8,852 nucleotides of DNA from Gammaproteobacteria bacterium (lineage in GTDB: Bacteria; Pseudomonadota; Gammaproteobacteria; SZUA-229). A model generated the notes under the pieces. That model saw nothing but the letters and a program-made list of their open reading frames with translations, was not told the DNA's origin and searched no databases. A program made the position numbers and the translations under genes. The stretch is from NCBI GenBank assembly GCA_016764035.1, contig JAESSQ010000282.1, forward strand, positions 1 through 8,852. The letters are read 5' to 3'. Within the stretch, counting starts at the first letter, position 1, and every line of letters starts with the position of its first letter. Shown piece after piece: positions 6,096 through 8,852 of this stretch.

Positions 6096-8852
6096 ATGAC
6101 AACAGCACAGCATAACCACGCACAATACGTGATCGGCATCGACCTGGGGACCAGCAATATTGCGGTAGCCTACGCCCGCCTTCCTACAGCCTCAGACGAA
6201 CAAAAACCTGCGGCATTTGAGGTATGGTCGATACCACAGTGGTTAGACAATGGACAATGGGGCAAGGCAAACACCTTGCCTGCCCTGCGTTACCATCCGG
6301 GCGCCGAGCTCGATGCTAAACAGCATCTCTTACCCTGGCCGCAAAGCCCGTTACAGGCAAAACTTCCTCAGGCGGTGTTTGGTCATTGGGCACAGCAACT
6401 AGGTATAGCCATGCCTGGTCGACTGGTGCAGAGCGCAAAAAGCTGGCTTTGTAACCCGGCAGAACAAACCTCACTACCGTGGCATGCGGCTGAGGGCGTG
6501 GAAACCATCAGTGCTGTACATGCCGTTGCCAGCTATCTGGATTATCTACGTTGCGCCTGGCTCGACTGCTTTCCGCATGCACCACTGGAACAACAACGCA
6601 TCCAGATAACCGTACCGGCCTCATTTGATGAGTATGCCCGCGCATTAACCCAGCAAGCGATAGAACTAGCCGGCCTGCCGAGCACACAGCTATTAGAAGA
6701 GCCACTGGCTGCCTGTTATGACTGGTTACATCGCTCATCCGACGCCTCGCCCTTAAACGCATGCCAACAATTGTTAGTGTGTGACATCGGAGGCGGCACC
6801 AGTGATTTCACCTTAATCAACATCACTACAGATAAAGACAAGCATCAACCAACATTAAGCCGTATCGCTGTGGGCGAACATTTAATGCTGGGTGGCGACA
6901 ATATCGATCTGGCTCTGGCCATGCAGGCGCAGCAAAAGTTGACGAACACATCAAGTCGTCAGCTCGATATGAAACAAGTACAACAATTAACCCAGCAAAG
7001 TCGACTGGCAAAAGAACAACTACTAGCAAGCAACGCGCCAGAAGACGTAACCATTAACCTGCTAGGCAGTGGCAGCGCGCTTATCGGCGGTACACAACAA
7101 ACCCGATTGACCCGCAAAGAAGTCGAGCAATTAACGCTTGATGGTTTTTTTCCTGTCGTCGAAGCCACCGCTTACCCGAAGCAACGTAGCGGTGCGCTGG
7201 TGCAAACGGGCTTACCTTACCCTGCCGACGCTGCCATCAGTCGTCACCTGGCTTCATTTTTAGCACCTTACGCAAAGAAAACAGGCCATTATCCTGACGC
7301 CTTACTACTCAACGGCAGTCCATTTCATAGTCAGCAGTTACGTCAACGCATGATCGACCAACTGCAACACTGGCAAGCCAAACAATTAACCTTGCTCGAT
7401 AACCCAGAGCCCGGCCTGGCGGTTGCAAGAGGCGCCGCTTATTTTGGCTGGCTAAAACAACAAAATCAGCAGTTAATCCGCAGCGATGCCGCCCATAGCT
7501 ATTTTGCTATTGTCGATAGTCCATCGGGAAAACAGGCCTTCTGCATCCTTCCCAAAGGTAGCGCAACCGACCAGCCTTACGTATTAGAAACACCAGAATT
7601 CAAGCTAAAATGTGGACAAGCCGTACAATTTAATGTTGCCAGTGATGGTAGCCCGCAACATTATCAACTAGGGCAAAGTATCGCCGACAACCATCAGCTG
7701 CATCATTTACCCGCATTAACCACGCAGCTGTCAGGCAAGCAGTCGATAAACGTACGCTTGACCACAAAGCTCAGTGAACTCGGTCAATTAGAAATAGTCT
7801 GCCAATCCATATCAAACCATCCGCAACAGTGGCCACTGAGCTTTAACCTACGTGACCATGAACAGTCACGCGACGAACAAACAAGCGAAGTAAAGCAACA
7901 CTCACTACAGAATAAAGCTGAAAACAATACCGTTATCACGGCCAATACATTACTTACCCAGGTATATGGCACACAAAAGCCACCTCTCGACACAGGCAAA
8001 CTCCGTCAATCATTAGAAAAACAATTAGGCAAACGAGAAAAATGGAGTGCGTCAACAGCGCGAGCATTATCCGACACACTGTTGGCCGGCGCGAGTAAAC
8101 GACGACGCAGCCAGAAACATGAGCGCTTGTGGTTCAACTTAACAGGGTTCACGCTTCGCCCAGGGGCAGGCATGCCTGATGATGCACAACGCATCAATCA
8201 ACTATGGCAACTGTACAAACAAAATTTACAATACCATCAGGAGTCACCCAACTGGATTGAATGGTGGATATTATGGCGACGTGTCGCAGCTGGCTTGCAT
8301 GAAAAGCAACAATCCATGTTAATGAATGACATCGCCAATGTAGTAGTACCAGGGTTTACACGTAACGCAGGCAAGAAACCCCGCCAACAGGCCGGTATCG
8401 ACGAACGTACTCGATTACTGGGCGCACTGGAACGTATTCCTGTCGATGCAAAAATCGAAATCGGCGACCGGCTAATTAAAAAAATAAGCAAAGGTGAAAA
8501 CCTAAGCGCCACCGCATGGGCGCTGGCACGTGTCGGCGCGCGGCAACTTGCATACGCCTCGCCGGATCAACGTGTTGCACCTGCACTGGTCGCACCGTGG
8601 ATAAAAACACTGCTGAGTCTAAACTGGAAAAAACAACCCGAACTCTGTTTCCCAGCCGCCGCATTAACACGATTAACCGACCCAGCGTTTCTTACCGACG
8701 ACACGTTACGTCAACAGGTAATCGAAAAATTAGAAAAAGAAAACCAAAGCCAACGTTGGACCGATTGGCTTAGCGGTGAAGATGATTTATCCGATAAGCA
8801 AAATCAAATATGGGGCGACAGCTTACCCAGCGGACTGAGTTTATCCGAATAA
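6096..8852 (+). CDS. Divergent Hsp70-family protein with C-terminal DUF3731 region (918 aa)
   Basis: This is a second Hsp70-like ATPase, paralogous to the gene before it. Motifs: IGIDLGTSN (13-21), QSAKSWL (112-118), ITVPASFDEYAR (171-182), LLEEPLAACYDW (199-210), CDIGGGTSDFTLI (229-241), GGDNIDLALA (266-275) and LLLNGSPFHSQQL (403-415). In the last, the usual double glycine of the adenosine motif is Gly-Ser. Residues ~465-588 align with the beta domain of the 610-aa protein (SELGQLEI at 560-567). A charged, Gln-rich linker (~588-630) leads to about 290 mostly helical residues, rich in Trp, Arg and Leu (KRRRSQKHERLW near 668-679, NWIEWWILWRR 719-729), which I assign to DUF3731. It lies where a lid would be. 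The start is the only reasonable ATG, with a weak AAGA site, 41 bases after the previous stop. The stop codon ends exactly at the window edge. Confidence 0.92.
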   Translation: MTTAQHNHAQYVIGIDLGTSNIAVAYARLPTASDEQKPAAFEVWSIPQWLDNGQWGKANTLPALRYHPGAELDAKQHLLPWPQSPLQAKLPQAVFGHWAQQLGIAMPGRLVQSAKSWLCNPAEQTSLPWHAAEGVETISAVHAVASYLDYLRCAWLDCFPHAPLEQQRIQITVPASFDEYARALTQQAIELAGLPSTQLLEEPLAACYDWLHRSSDASPLNACQQLLVCDIGGGTSDFTLINITTDKDKHQPTLSRIAVGEHLMLGGDNIDLALAMQAQQKLTNTSSRQLDMKQVQQLTQQSRLAKEQLLASNAPEDVTINLLGSGSALIGGTQQTRLTRKEVEQLTLDGFFPVVEATAYPKQRSGALVQTGLPYPADAAISRHLASFLAPYAKKTGHYPDALLLNGSPFHSQQLRQRMIDQLQHWQAKQLTLLDNPEPGLAVARGAAYFGWLKQQNQQLIRSDAAHSYFAIVDSPSGKQAFCILPKGSATDQPYVLETPEFKLKCGQAVQFNVASDGSPQHYQLGQSIADNHQLHHLPALTTQLSGKQSINVRLTTKLSELGQLEIVCQSISNHPQQWPLSFNLRDHEQSRDEQTSEVKQHSLQNKAENNTVITANTLLTQVYGTQKPPLDTGKLRQSLEKQLGKREKWSASTARALSDTLLAGASKRRRSQKHERLWFNLTGFTLRPGAGMPDDAQRINQLWQLYKQNLQYHQESPNWIEWWILWRRVAAGLHEKQQSMLMNDIANVVVPGFTRNAGKKPRQQAGIDERTRLLGALERIPVDAKIEIGDRLIKKISKGENLSATAWALARVGARQLAYASPDQRVAPALVAPWIKTLLSLNWKKQPELCFPAAALTRLTDPAFLTDDTLRQQVIEKLEKENQSQRWTDWLSGEDDLSDKQNQIWGDSLPSGLSLSE

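Overview
The window looks like part of a gammaproteobacterial chromosome. This is inferred from three things: a Cupriavidus-type NAD-reducing hydrogenase operon, a small SAP-like/four-cysteine protein of a proteobacterial kind, and a DUF2760/Hsp70/Hsp70-DUF3731 cassette that I associate with Gammaproteobacteria. The coding regions have mixed base composition and the central spacer is clearly AT-rich. The sequence alone does not give a genus.

Left part (1-2118, minus strand): the start of an NAD+-reducing soluble [NiFe]-hydrogenase operon (group 3d). The complete hoxF (a NuoE-NuoF fusion diaphorase subunit) is followed by the first 107 codons of hoxU, with a one-base stop/start overlap (TAATG). 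hoxY and hoxH would be expected beyond position 1. A sigma-54-like -24/-12 element lies just upstream of hoxF.

Middle part (2119-3724): a long AT-rich region with one convincing small gene, a minus-strand 66-aa SAP/Rho-N-like protein with four cysteines, a good ribosome-binding site and a near-consensus sigma-70 promoter. The rest has no convincing gene. It does hold seven perfect copies of a 7-bp repeat, an inverted repeat able to form two mutually exclusive hairpins, a run of three neighbouring hairpins containing a perfect 17-bp palindrome, and a further hairpin before the next operon.

Right part (3725-8852, plus strand): a three-gene operon of a DUF2760 protein, a 610-aa divergent Hsp70 and a 918-aa divergent Hsp70 with a C-terminal extension that I read as DUF3731. 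The first two genes overlap by four bases (GTGA). The two Hsp70s are paralogues along the full length of the shorter one. Both keep the actin-fold ATPase motifs and a divergent beta-type C-terminal domain, but neither has a DnaK-like lid. In the longer one the DUF3731 region sits where the lid would be. A heat-shock (sigma-32-like) promoter candidate precedes the operon. This cassette is the best candidate here for a poorly described system: a paired, non-DnaK chaperone-like ATPase machine with a dedicated small partner.
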